The translations under genes were made by a program, and so were the position numbers. A model generated the notes under the pieces. It was not told the DNA's origin. It searched no databases and was given only the letters and a program-made list of their open reading frames with translations. From Aculops lycopersici (Eukaryota > Arthropoda > Arachnida > Trombidiformes > Eriophyidae), in the NCBI GenBank assembly GCA_015350385.1, contig WNKI01000001.1, positions 6,032,087 through 6,096,086 of the forward strand: a stretch of 64,000 nt of DNA. The letters are read 5' to 3'. Shown one piece after another: positions 38,272 to 52,099 of this stretch; the stretch's first letter is position 1; each line of letters begins with the position of its first letter.

Positions 38272-41200
38272 TCCCGCTGATGCCAGGAGCTGGGCTGCCT
38301 GGCCAGTGGCTCCAGTTGGGTGTATCACATCGCTCGTCTGACCTTTAAGCGGCGATTCATTAGAGACAGTCGCGTTGCTCCCACCCAAACCTGTACCTGC
38401 GCCTCCGGTTCCGCAATTGGACACAACCGATCCCTTGGGCATGCTACAACCAATACTAGTACTACTACTGCTACTAATGCTAGTCGCACCACCGACGTCT
38501 ACGCCGTTGGTGCCGCCCAAAATGGCGAGATTGGTCCCATTGCCAGGCGAGCGGTACAAAATCTGGTCCAGAGTCACAGTTGAGTTTGCTTGAGTACCAA
38601 TGCTAATGCTGTTGTTGTTTAGGTTAGCATTTGGTTGCTGTGTAGACGAAATTGTCTGCTGCTGCTGAATATTCATAGGCTGAATCGTGGTTGGTGAATT
38701 TGCCGAGTAGGCGGCGGATGTTACCGCGTTCACCAGGGACGAGTTTGGATCCGCTTCCGCTTGTAATTGGAGCTGTTGAGTTAGCTTGTTGTCATTGTCG
38801 TCATCGTTTTTCTCGGCCACCACATCTACACTACTACTACCTTTTGCCTTACGATTGCCATTGCTGCTGCTGCTTCCGTTGTCGTTATTATTGCCAGCCT
38901 TAGAATCGGGCAATTGTACTGATGAGCCCTTGCAAACCTTTAAACCTTCCACCTTTGACTTTTCCATCCTATCAGTCAAAGTTGATGTCGAGGACAACAA
39001 GTGGGCCAAATTAGTGCAATCCGAGGAGTTCTTGGTTGTGGTGTCCGGTTCAGCCATCACTTTGGTCACACTTGAGCCCTTACCTGGAGCTACAGTGGTT
39101 TTGCTCACTACAGCAACGGCAGTTGATTGCTGTTTGCTCAAACCGGAGATGGATTTCGGTGGACCCATAGACGTGCTAATTGTTGAGGTTGAATTGTTAG
39201 CTCCCTTGGCTCGACTCTTTCTCAATCTCGTAGGTCGAGTTCTTGGCTGCTGCTGCTGTCGTTGCGTTGGTTTTGGCGCTGTACTCGTGGTGGGCTTCAT
39301 ATTGTCCTCAACTTGTGCTTTTGCCTTGGATACCGACGAGTCCGGCTCAACCTTGACCTTAGCTGGCTCACTTTTTGCACCTTCGGCCATCAACTCACTC
39401 AAAGAGCTTATTGTGGTATCACTTGGTGCCGATGAATCGGTATCCATAGACCCGGAAGTTAAAGCTAGATCGTAACCTTGGAGGCTAGCGGGAGCGGCGG
39501 CACTAGCCGAGCCGCCAAAGAGTCGCTGCTGAAGCTCTTGCAATTTTTTCGAGTGGTTCATTTGCAAGAAATCCTTTGAACTCTGAGCAGGGGGCTCTAG
39601 TTTTTGCTTGACACTCTCACTACTATTTGCTGTCATCAAGTTTGAGCTACCCGATTTCTGCTTGTTGTTACTGGCGCTCTTATTATTATTTGGTGATGCA
39701 TCTATGCTTGTGGTTGCACTGCTCAAACTTCCACCCGACTTGCTGCGGCTTCGACGAGCACGACTTGAAGAGGTCATCGTGGGAGTTGTTGCTGATAGAT
39801 TACTCGCGTTCTTGTTGGTTTTTGACGACGAAGACTTGGACTTTGAGGAGGAGGATGAAGTTGAGGGTGCTGGCATGAGACTTGATGTTGCTGTTGATGA
39901 GGTTGAGCCGCCGCAAGTTACGGGAACCAAGTTTAGAGATTTGGTGTCAATTGAATCCAACAAGTCGTCATCATCATCGTCACCACCATTAAACACACCT
40001 GGCGGCGGTTCTGACGACGGCCTATGGTGGTTTTGGCTGGACATGAGCGAGGTATCAAATTGATTATGGCTCCCAACTCCCAAAGCCGAGCCTCCGCAAA
40101 CAAGTGGCGAATCGTCCAGTGATTGGGGTTCTAGTTGTTGCATTAACGAGTTTAGTTGGTGGTGCTGGTGATGATGATGGTGGTGGTGTTGATTATGGGC
40201 GTGATGGTGTTGGTGAGACATTAAGAATGAGCTTGATGTATGGCTATTGAGTAGATAGGTATTTTGAGTAATTGCAGTGGATGAATTGGACCATAGGTTT
40301 AGTGAGGGCGACATTGAGTGAGCATCGTTAACATCATCTTGGCTTCCATGATGGTGACTATTATGACTATGGGGATGACTATTGCCATGATGGTTGTGCG
40401 AGTTTTGTAGATGATGGTTTAAATGGTGATGTCCTACGCCAACTCCAACACCAACCCCACCGAGACCAACAACATCCACCACGTCGCCCACAATCGAGCT
40501 TAGGTTATCCATTTTCATATTGTTCAACGAGGATTTGAAGGAATGATGCGACCCACAGGCCACTAGTGAGGTTGGCGAAATGGGCAACGACGTATGATCT
40601 ACACAATCCTCCACCAAGCTCAGTGGTGAGTAGTCTTCAAGCGAGATTCGTGAAAAGGAATGGTGCGAGTGGCTTTCTGTTAAAAGGGGCATTGTTGAGG
40701 AGGAGGAACTTGAGGAGGCGGAGAGCATATTATGCAATCTAACATCATCTATATCGTCCACATCGTCGCCATCGTCATCTGCATCATCATCATCGTCGTC
40801 ATCATCCGTTAGACTATCCTGGGTTTGGTGCAAATGGTGGAGATTCTGAAGATGTTGGTGGAGTTGGTTTGAGGTGTGATTGTCCTGATGATGGATGTGG
40901 TGATGATCATGATCATGATCATGGTCAATGGTCATCAAATCCTCCTCTGCTTGGTGGTGGTCATTTTGGTGTTGGTCGGATTGTTGATCGCCGCCAATGG
41001 TGGTGCCTGGCGACGAGTTTATTGAATGGGTTTCGGTGAAGGTTTTGTTTGTATGAGATAATATCGGATCCTCTGATGGGACTATTGCCTTTGTTACTTC
41101 CGTTAGTACTGACGATGACTCTAATGATGCAACCAAAGGAGATGCATCAGAGAAACAATCAATTAGAACCCCATCATTGGAGGGCGACGAAGACAATAGT

Positions 41201-41391
41201 GGCGTTAGATGGTTGGAGTTGCTATTTGATGAGGAAGCTGCTTGTTGTGTTTTGCAGGTATTTGTTGTTGTTGTAGTATTGATCGTGGTTATGGTGGTTG
41301 TGGTGTTGCTATTACTTGTGGAATGGTGGAAAAAGAAGGGCGACGAGGTTGGACTTGGCGAGTGGGACAAGTGTCTGGCATGATCCATCAT
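35525..41391 (-). CDS. Large five-finger C2H2 zinc-finger protein, two exons
   Basis: Exons 41391-36652 and 36532-35525 on the minus strand are joined at CCAACGAAG|gtaagt and tcacag|GACGGC (phase 0), giving 1915 aa. Residues 1 to about 1550 are low complexity: H- and D-rich runs near 150-215, S/T/N-rich stretches, polyQ, and basic nuclear-localisation-like patches (RTRPTRLRKSRAKG, SRAKRVKLDG). Five C2H2 fingers lie close to the C-terminus: finger 1 (1553-1575) ends exon 1, and fingers 2-5 (1585-1607, 1613-1635, 1641-1664, 1670-1693) are in exon 2 with TGEKP-like linkers such as NKEKP. A Q/N/S-rich tail of about 220 residues ends in VVKVEQSNP. By family knowledge it should be a nuclear sequence-specific DNA-binding regulator. 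I do not recognise the orthologue; the target and the sign of regulation are unknown. Confidence 0.87.
36652..41391 (-). CDS. Zinc-finger gene exon 1: 1580 codons, finger 1 at its end
   Basis: Starts MMDHARHLSHSPSP and ends at finger 1 (FRCEHCNSTFTRLGNFTRH) followed by VPTK. The intron is 119 bp (36533-36651). The ATG is preceded by AT-rich sequence with a (TA)n run. The exon is 4740 nt and uninterrupted. Confidence 0.88.
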
Positions 41392-43129
41392 TCGATATAT
41401 ATATAACTATATAATAATAGCGATAATGATAATGATTATAATAGTGATTGGTTTGGTTTACTAATAATGATATGACTATAGTGAGATCATAGATTGATTC
41501 TATTGCAACTTATAATGGTAATTGTGATTATAATTATAATGGGATGCAAAATTTGGTGGGCTTGTTTTCTTTTTCTTCTAATTGGAGGCTGGATTTGTTT
41601 TGTTGAGATTTTCGGGTTCCCCTGGAGAACCAAGATTCCTTTTGAATTTGGTTACCCTCGTCGCAGTTCCTACTGCTACTACCGCTGTTGCTTCTGCTGT
41701 TTTGAAAGATGAGATTCCTGACAATATGTATATATAAATATCTATCTATTTATATATGTATATATACACTTTTATATGTGCAATGATAATAGAGAGTATG
41801 GTGTAATAATGGTAATGATAATGATGACAATATTAATAGCAATGATAATAATAATAGTAGAATCTAGATTCTTGTTGTGAGTATTATCCTCAATCAATGA
41901 CTAGATTGGATTCTTGTCACCTCTACCTGTGACTAGGCTAGCTCGTTGTTATGATCTAAGTTTCCTCTCGGTGGACTAGTCGTCTTCCTCTTCTTGGTTG
42001 TCGTCGTAATCGTGGTCGTCGTCGTCGTTTAGTATTATGCTCACATCGAATATTGCAAATATGGTGGGATATTCTTAGTTTGAATGAGACGCTAGTGAAA
42101 TTTTGTCCTGAATTTCACCCTAGTAACTATGAGAAATTGAGAGATCTTGTGATATATTTATATTCTTCTGGGATATTGCTTTTTCAAACCAACCTCTTCC
42201 TTAATTTACAGATTGCATCCCAAAGTCGTCGTTGCCATCTTCATTTTGCTTCCTTTTTTGCTTGCTTTCTTCTAATTGGAACAATTCATTGGCTTGCTCT
42301 ATCTCTATCTAGAACTCACGACCTGACTAAATGGATGGATACCATTGAAGAAAACATGGAATATGTAGGCAACAACTGTGAGAAAAAACTAGAATTATCC
42401 TCAATCTCAAATCTGCCTCTTTCTCACTCGTTCGCCTTTTTCTCTCTATCTCTCTGTTAGCATTTGTTATTCTTTTCAATCCATCATCACTTTGGTCACT
42501 AGACGAGTAGATTGGTTGCCTCTGCAAAATTTAGTTTGTGCAATTGAATATAATGAATGATTATCAAATACAATGACAGAGATAGTAGTGAGTCAAATTT
42601 TGAAATCCCTTCAATTGGCTATTCTTCTCTCCCTCTCCCTATTTCTCTTTAGCAAAAGCTCAATGGTCGTGGTCTCTATATGACGTTTCTATGATCCCCT
42701 CACTCGGCTATGGCTAAAATTCGAAAGTATTTTTGGGACCCAACAACAACAGCAGCAGCAATGGCAATGGCAGTGGCAAAGGCAGTCACATACACACACA
42801 CAAAGTCGCACAGACAAACGGTTCAGTGTCAGCAGGCTAGCAGAATAACAGACGGGCCCTCTGGCGCACACAAACACGTTCCTTTTTCACCATTCGCTCT
42901 AGTTTAGTGCGTTGCGTTGTGTTGTGCGCGCGTATTCGCCTTGGCTGCCATTATTTAGTTCGCTTCCAATGAGGAAGTTGCCCATTGTATCGCGCACTGA
43001 AACTTGCAATTTCCCCCCTCATCTGCCTAACCTAGCACAACTCTTCCTCCTTTGGTTGTCGTTGCGTTTGCTGCTGCTGCTGCTTCTGTTGCGTTTTGTT
43101 GAGTGCGCGTTTCTCGTTCATTTTCTCTG

Positions 43130-43151
43130 TGTGTGTGTGTGTGTGTGTGTG
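43130..43151. repeat. (GT)n microsatellite
   Basis: About 11 GT units. Confidence 0.93.
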
Positions 43152-44112
43152 TTTGTGTGTTGTGCAATGGCACTGCAAGCGACAGCAACAACAGCAGAGA
43201 GATAGAGAGGAGCACACACAATCGCAATTGCCTTTTTCCCTTCTCCAGTCCGATTTTCTCTCGCTGGTTGCGCGACCGACCGACCGACTGGCTGGCTGGC
43301 ACACGAACGCTCCAATGCACACGAGTTAGCCGCGCGCACAGACGCACGGGCAGCCGGAGTTCCGTTGAAGTTGTGACGCACGCGCAGCCAGACGGGCGGC
43401 TCTTTTCTCCCGGCTGCCGCCACTCGCTTACACGGAAAGGGAATGAGAGACACAATTGCATTGGTGCAACTTGTACGCTATGCGCTCTCCTCGCACACGA
43501 GAACTCCATTTGCTTTCAAGTCGCGCGACCATTGCATTGCCGTGCGTTTGCCATTGCCACTGGCGCTGATCTCAGCTTTAGTCTCAGTGGTCGCCCTTAG
43601 CAAGCAAGCAATAGCAAGTAGGCAAGTAGGCAAGTAGGCAAGTAACCAGAGGACTTCCTCCCTCAGACTCGACGATTCAACAGAAGACTCATGGCAAAGT
43701 GCAAACGGAGAGAGAGAGGGAAGATCTTGTGGCGCCACACGCGCGCAACGCATTGCAAGTGAGCGAGTGAGCGCAAGAGTGGCCCACGGTACTAACGGGA
43801 AATCCGGAAGGACCTAGCGGCGCGCCGCCAGCGGATTGCATTAGCAAGCCACCCACAAGCAGGGGCCAGTAGATGGCGAGCAAGCAGAAGCCAAAAGCCC
43901 GGCTTAGTTTTCCTTTGGTGCGCTACGTGTGCTTGGTATTTGTGCAAGTGAGTGCGTGGATTTGGATTTAGAAGAGAGTAGAGGAGATTTTCTCCTGCTC
44001 TCTTGCCAGATAGTGCCAGAAACTTGGGTCGCCCTGATCAATGGGCGACTCTGAGTGAGCACGCGGCTTCCGTTTGATTGGGTATCGCGCCTCTACTACC
44101 ACAACGACTGCA

Positions 44113-44150
44113 ACCACCACCACCACCACCACCACCACCACCACCACCAC
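44113..44150. repeat. (CAC)n microsatellite
   Basis: About 12 CAC units. Confidence 0.94.
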
Positions 44151-47051
44151 TATTGCCTTTAGCTCGCCGTGTGTTTGTATTGCGAGCTGGCGCGAGGAGG
44201 GCAGCTTGCGGCAAGAGGATCGAGGGTCGTCCATTGGGACGCTCCTCGAGAGACTCGACTCGATTCGCTGATTGCGTTGGTCATGGCTATTTTAGTTGGT
44301 CGACACCACCAATCAGCCGACCAGCCAGCCAGCCAGCCAGCCAGCTCAGCGACGATCAGTAGGCGACACGTACTCTTTCGCACTCTCATTGCGGGCACCT
44401 AGAGTTGCGGCGCTAGGTGCACCGACTCGACGGCGTGCCTAGTGGATCTTAGTGGTAACAATGGTGGTAACGGCGTCGGCGGCAACTCGTACACTCGACT
44501 CTTTGTGCTACTCATCTGACGGCCCAGAGGAGAAGGAGAAGAAGATCAGCTCGGTTGTTGCCGCCTCTGCAACCGACGCTTCCTGTATCCTCGCAACCGT
44601 ATATAGTGCAGCGTTATTTTGGAGGCCAAAAGGATGCTGCAACAAAGTGATAGTCGACGGAACAACAACAACGACCACCACCACTGTGAAAGTGACGTGC
44701 AAATTTGCGTACGCCAGTTCAGTTGCTCCACTTTTCCCTCTCTCGTTGTCCCTATTCCTCGTTCCGTTCTTCTCCTCCTCTTCCTCGAAACTATGGGCGT
44801 CTTTTGCGTACCCAGCCATATATACATTCTCATATGAGAAGACTTGGCTCGTTGCGCGTCATCTGTGCCGCACCTCTGCTGCCCCATTTGCCAAGTCTCA
44901 GTCTTGGTTTATAGTGAGCCAGCCAGTGGGTTGGTTCAGCTACTTAGTTGGCGCCCAAACTCGTGAAGCTCGGCGCTTCTAGGCAATCGATGATCGTTGT
45001 AGAGGCGACGACGGCGTCAGTGGCTGGCATCGGATAAGGCTAAGAATCGCGTTATCTTACATCGTAACTACGTTGCGGCTTAATATCTCCTCTGCTTTCA
45101 CTGCCCCATTTTCCCCGGCTCCCTTCCAAACCTCAGCGACACCCAACGGCGAGCGAGCGACCTAGAAAGCCAAAGTGGTTTGCTAACGGAGTCGCTGTGC
45201 GCCTAGCGACTTGTGTGCGTTTGTGCGTGCTTGCAGTGTGAACCAGCGGTAGCGCATATAGAGGCAGTAACGCTCGCCTCTAACAAGTTGCCAGCGGAAG
45301 TTGGCCTTATCCGCGTAGCTAACGGAACTTTTGCTAGCTCGTGAGCGAGGCCGGCCAAAGTGAGCAAAAACGGCGCGCTTGCCCGCCACTCGCCGCCGTT
45401 GCCGTCAAGTGCACATCAACTATTCGCCTGCCTGTCGTTAGCTGGCCGACTGGTGTGCGCGCCTCCGCTACCTCGCGGCTCGTAGCTCCTAGTTGGTGGC
45501 GAAATAAACGAACCAAAAGCGCCTACTGCGCGTACCCGCTTGCAGCTTTAGGGGCCAAAGTGGCAGAGCTAGTGGCAACTTGCCGGCCTAGTTGATGATG
45601 GCAGAAGCGGCGCTCTCCAAGTGAAACTAGAGAGTGGCGGCCAACTCTATGGTACTTTGGTTAGCTAGTCTGGCCTAGTCGGCTAGCTAACGGTGGCCAC
45701 TTGCTTGCAAATGGTTGCAAGCAAGCGAGCGAATGCCTCACTCTACAACTGCCCTATCTAGCTGCGCCATCCATCGCGGCCGTCGCTTCTGCAGTTAGCC
45801 TCGAGCTAGCCGGCCAACTTCCGCCAGCCAGCCAGCCAGCCACCGAGCGAGCGACGGCCCCCGACTGCCAAGTGCATGGGCGCGCGCGCGCTCGAAATAC
45901 ACGCGGCTATACACACTGACACTGGCACACAACGTTAGCCTTAGCGTTAACGTTAGCGGCGCCAGCAGATGACACAACGGCGCTAGGTGCTCGAGTTTTG
46001 GGGCCGCATAGCGGCACATAACCAGACAGCCAGCCAACTAACTTTCGTTTCTCGTAGAAGAATTAATGTTATTGTTGTTATATATACACGCACACAAACA
46101 CACATACAAAGCAACTCAAAGCGCTCACATAACACACAGCGACATACACATAGACCCTCGTCATCAGCACCATTTCCTCTCTCTCGCTCTCAGCTTTCTA
46201 CTTTCTACATTCTCTCTCCAACTGTCTAACCATTTCTCACGCTTTAGCCCATTGAACTCACTCTGTCTCTCTCCCTATCTGGCAAACTCTAACTTTCATA
46301 TGCTTTATGGAAGTTGGTTGCTGGTAGAGAGTTACTGCTGCCACCGCCGCCGCCGCTGCCGCTGACGACTATGAATACAACTATTCCATTCCCTACAACA
46401 ACCACCGCCACTGTCCCATTCTCTCTATTGCTTATCATATTTTCCCTTAGCTTGGCCGCCGATAGCTGAGCTATTTTACTCTATTGCTCGCAAACCAACC
46501 AACCAACCAACCGAGCAACTCGCTCGCTTGCTTGTTTGCTTCAGAGACAACAGATTTACGTGGAAACTTTTGTATTAGATTTGAATTAAACCGAAACCAG
46601 AAACAAGAAACTACCAAAACCACCAAATGCAATAGAGGAATCATACCAGTATTATTAGTATTATTATTATCATCATTATTATCATTCATCGAAGTCAACT
46701 CATCATCGCAGACAAGTTGTTGTTGCCGCTAGCTGCCTGTTGGCCAATGTGATTTCGCCCACCAATTTTCCATCATTATATTAATATTCGTCATTGCTAA
46801 TGCCCCTTTCATGTTTGGAGGTTGTGTTTTTGTTAACCTGCTAGTTTTTAGTAATCATGTTGTTATTTAATTGGAGGAAATAGGAGAGGAGCGTTGTTTG
46901 TTTATAATTTACAAGAGAAATAGAAATATATTTAGAAAGATAGATCATCGAAGAAAGATCGTCAGATAGTCAGAGTTATTGACGAGATTTATTGCTGAAA
47001 GAAAGACCAAAGAAAGTTTTAATATTTTTGAAACCATAAAATTAGAGCAAG

Positions 47052-48569
47052 ATGATGCGAAGAGTGAACCAGTTAGCTAGCCAAATTGTGCAGCTGCCGC
47101 CCACCTTGCAGCAGCAACTCCAACAGCACAACCAAACTCAACCACAGCAACAGCAACAACAACAACCACCACCACCTGTCCAGCAGCATCACCCCACGCC
47201 GACACCTGTTTCCAATGTACAAGTGGCAGCAACGGCAATGAGTGGCGCTAACGCGGGACCGCCGCCGCCGGATATGAGCCACCTGACGGAGGAGGAGCGA
47301 TTGATGATTCAGTCTGTGATGGCGAAAGCGGAGATGGCCGACCGCGGAATTCCGGTGGACACTTCGGCGCCAAGTAGCACCAATTTGCCCTCGCAGGCCA
47401 GTCAAATGTTGGCCCAGCAGAAGCAGCAGCAGCAGCAACAGCAGAATCAGATGAAAATGAACCAAACTTCCGTCGCAACGAGTAGCCAGCATCAGCAGCA
47501 ACAGTCGCAGCAAATGCAAATGCAGATGTCGAGAGGGATGCAGCTTCAAGGGAATCAGCAAACAGGACAACAGCCACAACTACCAAATTCAATTGGCCAG
47601 CCGCAGAATCAAATGATGCTACAACAGCAACAACAGCAGCAGCAGCCAGGTAACCAGTCGATGAATCAGAATTTGAACCACTCGATGAACCAGGCAAACC
47701 AGAATTCGGGAATGTTGGGAGCAATGGGCATGCAAATGAATAGCAGCAACACTACAAGCGCCAACCAAATGCAACAGTCGATCCAACAACAACAACAACA
47801 GCAACAACAACAGCCACCCATGAACCAGGTGAACCAAATGGGCCGGCAGGAGCAACAACACCAAAATTCGGGCATGAATTTAAACAACACGAACAACCAG
47901 CAAGCGCAACAGCAGAACCAAAACCAGAACCAAATGCAGCAACCAGGTAACCAGTTGATGCAACAGCAACACCAGAATCAGCTGATGGTGCAACAACAAC
48001 AACAACAACAGCAAATGATGCAACAGCAGCAGCAGCAGCAACAACAACAACCATCGAATCTCCAGCAGCAACCGTTACTCCAAAATCAACTTCAGAACTC
48101 GAATCAGAATCAGAATCAGCAGTTTCCAGGCCAACAGCAACCTTCTCAGTTTCAATCCATAAGCCAAATGCAGAATCAGATGCAGAATGCACAGCAAAAC
48201 AACCAAATGCAATCCCAGCAGAACCAAGTACCGACTCAGCAGCAACAGCAACAACAGCACCAATTGCCACAGGCTCCATATTTAGCGGGCCAACAGCAGC
48301 AGTTACAATTGCAACAACAACAACAACCCTCACCTTACTCCATTCTACCTGGGCCACCAATTAATCAAGTTTTGAATCAACACGTGACCAGCTTGGCCAC
48401 GAGTCGGCCGGGTGGCCGCTCGCGCCAACTGCCCCAGCAACCGGTGGGCGCAAGTAGCGCGAACGCCACCAACGCTTACCTTCAATTTGGCTTGCATTCG
48501 GATCGATCGTTGCAATCCTCGATGGAGCATTTGCAAGATATTCGGCCGGAGAGCGGGAATCCTTTGTTA

Positions 48570-48620
<51 letters not shown>

Positions 48621-51600
48621 CAACAGCAACAACAACAACAGCAACCATTTGGAAATCAAACATACGGCAGCAATCCGAATATTTTGAGGCAGGTGAATAG
48701 CATTAATAATGCTGGCCAACAGCAACAGCATCATCATCCAATTGACAGTCCATTGTGCCTATCGGCCAGCGAGTCGGATGTGCCGCCTAGCGAACCGCAC
48801 AATCAGCATCCCTTTTCAACACTGGGTTACACACACCACAACAGCAATACCAACCACCACCATCAACATCAATTACATCAGCATCCGTTGCACTCCACTG
48901 CTCACCAGCAACATCCAACGGTCACCGTCGACGATCACATTATTCGGAGTCCCTACCACCGAACTCTACCTGAGCCCGTGGCGCAACAACACCATTCAGT
49001 CGGTGGCCATAAAACAGGTGGTGGCAGTCAGGAGGCGCTACTACCATTGACGCCGCCCACCAACACCGCCACTGCCACGACTACAGGCGGCCTCAAGTCG
49101 ACAGTTTATACAAACAAAGAGGCCAGCGGAAGTGGCGGCGAAGATCCGAGCGATAAGGCAATCAAGTTGCTAGGCGAGCTGAAGTTGACTGAGCAGGCAA
49201 CTCAAGTGATGGAACAGCAGCAGCTACTTATAAAGCAAAGTCAAGAATTGATAAAACTTCAATTGGAGCAGCAGAAGGTTGCGCACGAGTTGAAAAAGTC
49301 GGCAATCAAGAGTGAGGCCGAGCAGCAGCAGCAGCAGCAGCAAGTTGTAACAACGCAACTCAATTCGGCAACCAACCCAACCAAAGACTTGGAACAATCA
49401 GAGATAAGGAGAGAGTTGTTGGAGAGTTGTACAAAGTCTAGCCAGGAGCCGCAGCGAAAACTCGAAGTCAGCCGACAAATCTCTAGCGGTGGCGATAGTG
49501 TTAGATCAACAAGTGCGCGCTCGAGCTTCAGGCATCCGGTGAAGCAAAAGTCGGTGGATTTGATTAATAGTAGTGAGCAAGTCGACGAGTTGGAGTTGGA
49601 AAATTTGGCCGCCTCAAGCGAGAGTCAAAACTACGAAGAAATTGAGTCTAGCGATGCAAATATAACTACAATGACAAAACGAGAGCAACACCAACAACAG
49701 GCGCAGCCGACCACACTGCAAACAGGTGATCGCGCGCCGCCAACTAAATCGTCTACCTGCACCCAAACCACAAAGGCCACCTGCACCGCTGAGGATTCAC
49801 ACAACGAGGAGCTAATTGATTGTCTCGCCGCCGACGATACCGATACTTATGAGGCCAATTTGAGGTCTACTAGAAATGTCAAGCAGGGAGCGGGAATGAG
49901 CAACGCCAACTACCACTCCAATCGCCAGTCGCCGTCGCCAACGTCTCAGCTTTCGGTGGGCAGCACAACAAACAGGTCGACCAATCATCGCGATCATCAC
50001 AACCAACATCAAAGAGCCAACAAGATGGGATCTAAAACAACCACCTCGAGCTCCAGTCAATCGCAAACAAATTTACGCTCGCGCTCCCACGGGACTCAGG
50101 TAAATTCAACGGCCGACGAGCGAGAGCGCCACGGGCGGAGCAACCAAGCAACCAACAACGACAACTACCTGTCGCAGTCGCCCACCGACGACTGCCACAC
50201 CACCGACTCGGACGCGGAGCTGAGATCAACTAGTCGGCATAGTAGCGCTAGCAGGCATATGAAGCATCACCATCAGCACCACCAAAACCACGAACAGAGA
50301 CCAAGTAGAGCGCACAGGTTGAGTGCCTCGAGGCAGCAGCTGATGCAGGAGAGCCAGCAGCGACAACAGGGGGTTCGGAGGAGCCGCGAGCCCACGGGTT
50401 TGCCTCCGTCGCCACTTCCCGTGGCGGCGGCCATCCAGTTGCATCAAATGCAACAGCAACATTTGAAGCAATTGAGATTAGGTAATCAACAAAGTGGCGG
50501 CGGCGGCGGCGCTAGCAATCTCTTGCCTTCGAGTCGCAACTTTCTGCGCTCGCGCTCGGTCACAAACTCTCCGGATAGACATCTGATGGACCATTTTGGA
50601 TTGGGTTACTCGCTCGGGCCAGACTCGCAGGGTCAAACGCGCGGCATCCGATCGGTTTCGCCGGATACTTTAAGTGAATTTGGTGGCCAACGAAGGAGAA
50701 AGCGATTACCTGAGCCGCCAACAAACGTTTGCCCACTGACTCCCTCTATGGTGCGCAAGATGATCCAAGCGCAACGGGCCGCGGCGGCAGCAGCAACTAC
50801 CACAACAACAGGTACCAACAACCACCTGTCAACCTCTAGGATGCCCACCAGTTTGAATGCACAATCAACTCTGCTGACCAACAAACTTATGGCTTTGGGC
50901 GGTGAGGGGCGTGGCGGTAGTCTATCGATGGACCGACCGGAGCAAAGTCGGGCCAAGTCCATGAGTTCCAGCCCCTATTTGAGTCAATCTCTGTTGGGTA
51001 ATAGATTGGGATCGTTGGATGCAAATGCAAGCATCAGAAATTGGTCGACACCAGCAATGGTAGCATCAACAACAACCACAACAGCTATTCCCGATTTACC
51101 ATTGACAAGCCAGAGTTCAAAGGCACGGGACTCGTCTTATGCCGATTCATACTTAAACCCGACCTCTAGATTGAGCGCCATGCCCGACGTCAAGGAGACA
51201 CCTGAACTCGACAAGCTGATTGGTAATTTGGATGATTATTATGCGAAAAACATCAACAAGTCAGGTGTTACCAACCCATTGGCCTCGCGCTTGTCGCCGG
51301 TGGTCTCGAGTTATAGTGTGAATCAAACAAACAGGTATCTCAACGACCCTTACCTGACCGCCAACTCGGCAAATACGATTAGCGCCATACTATCGCCTAC
51401 TCGAGCCCCGCTCTCAGCGACAACAACAACGAGTCACCATCTTACAAGGAAACCCCTAGGCGAACTGTCGTCTCTTTCAACCTCATTGACTAATAATCCT
51501 CGAATCCCCTGCCCGTCGCAAGGTGGCAGCGGAAGGTACCCACTGATGCGATACAATAGCGAGGGCGAGAGTTATCTGTCCAGCCGTTTGGGCACGAGTC

Positions 51601-52099
51601 TCCAGCATCCAGATGTAACAAGTCAACCAACGCCAGCAACAACGAGATCAATTCTCAGAGCTCCTAGTCCATCGAGCAACTTGACCGACTTTTCCAGGTC
51701 CAACTATTTGGCTTCCGGTCGAGCGTTGGCCTCAACGGCATCCTATCAGCCGGCAGCCAGGTCGCTAGCTTACCCAAATCTAACAAGCAGGTTACCTGGT
51801 GGCGGTGCGACTAATCCCTTGTCGTCCTACAGACAAATGCCAATGCAAGCAAACTCAATCAACTCACAGGATTGGAGTAGACAGCGCCACTCGTCGCTCG
51901 ATACCGGAAGTGGCAGTGGATATCAGCAGCTATTGTCGCAGACAACAAACAGGTACCGACCAACTCCATCCGACTTCCGGTCTTCAAGTGGCTACCCAAG
52001 TTCCGATCGATACCAGGAAAACATGTCGCCTTCGCGGGGATACTTGACGCAACCATTGCAAAACCAACACCTGCAGCATCAATCGTCTTCCTCAGCTAT
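47052..52099 (+). CDS. RIM-like gene exon 1: Rab-effector-like helix and Q-rich region
   Basis: The ATG at 47052 follows an A-rich leader. The exon is 5048 nt and ends GCT AT|gtaagt; exon 2 completes the Ile codon. PolyQ runs are encoded by mixed CAG/CAA, the longest near 48571-48642. Confidence 0.85.

Larger units (their letters stand above)
41392..47051. other. Intergenic region between divergent zinc-finger and RIM-like genes
   Basis: The two flanking genes are divergent, so promoters for both should lie here. The left part (41.4-42.7 kb) is AT-rich with (TA)n near 41394-41405 and ATAA/GATAAT runs, probably zinc-finger leader. 42.9-46.0 kb is GC- and CpG-rich with (GT)n (43130-43151) and (CAC)n (44113-44150). 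46.8-47.05 kb is A-rich and is the likely 5' UTR of the RIM-like gene. No coding sequence was recognised. Confidence 0.6.

Noticed and set aside
42053..42460. 135-codon frame rich in hydrophobic residues
   Set aside because: Opens with TTG, AT-rich noncoding composition, and no family resemblance; probably leader or intergenic DNA.
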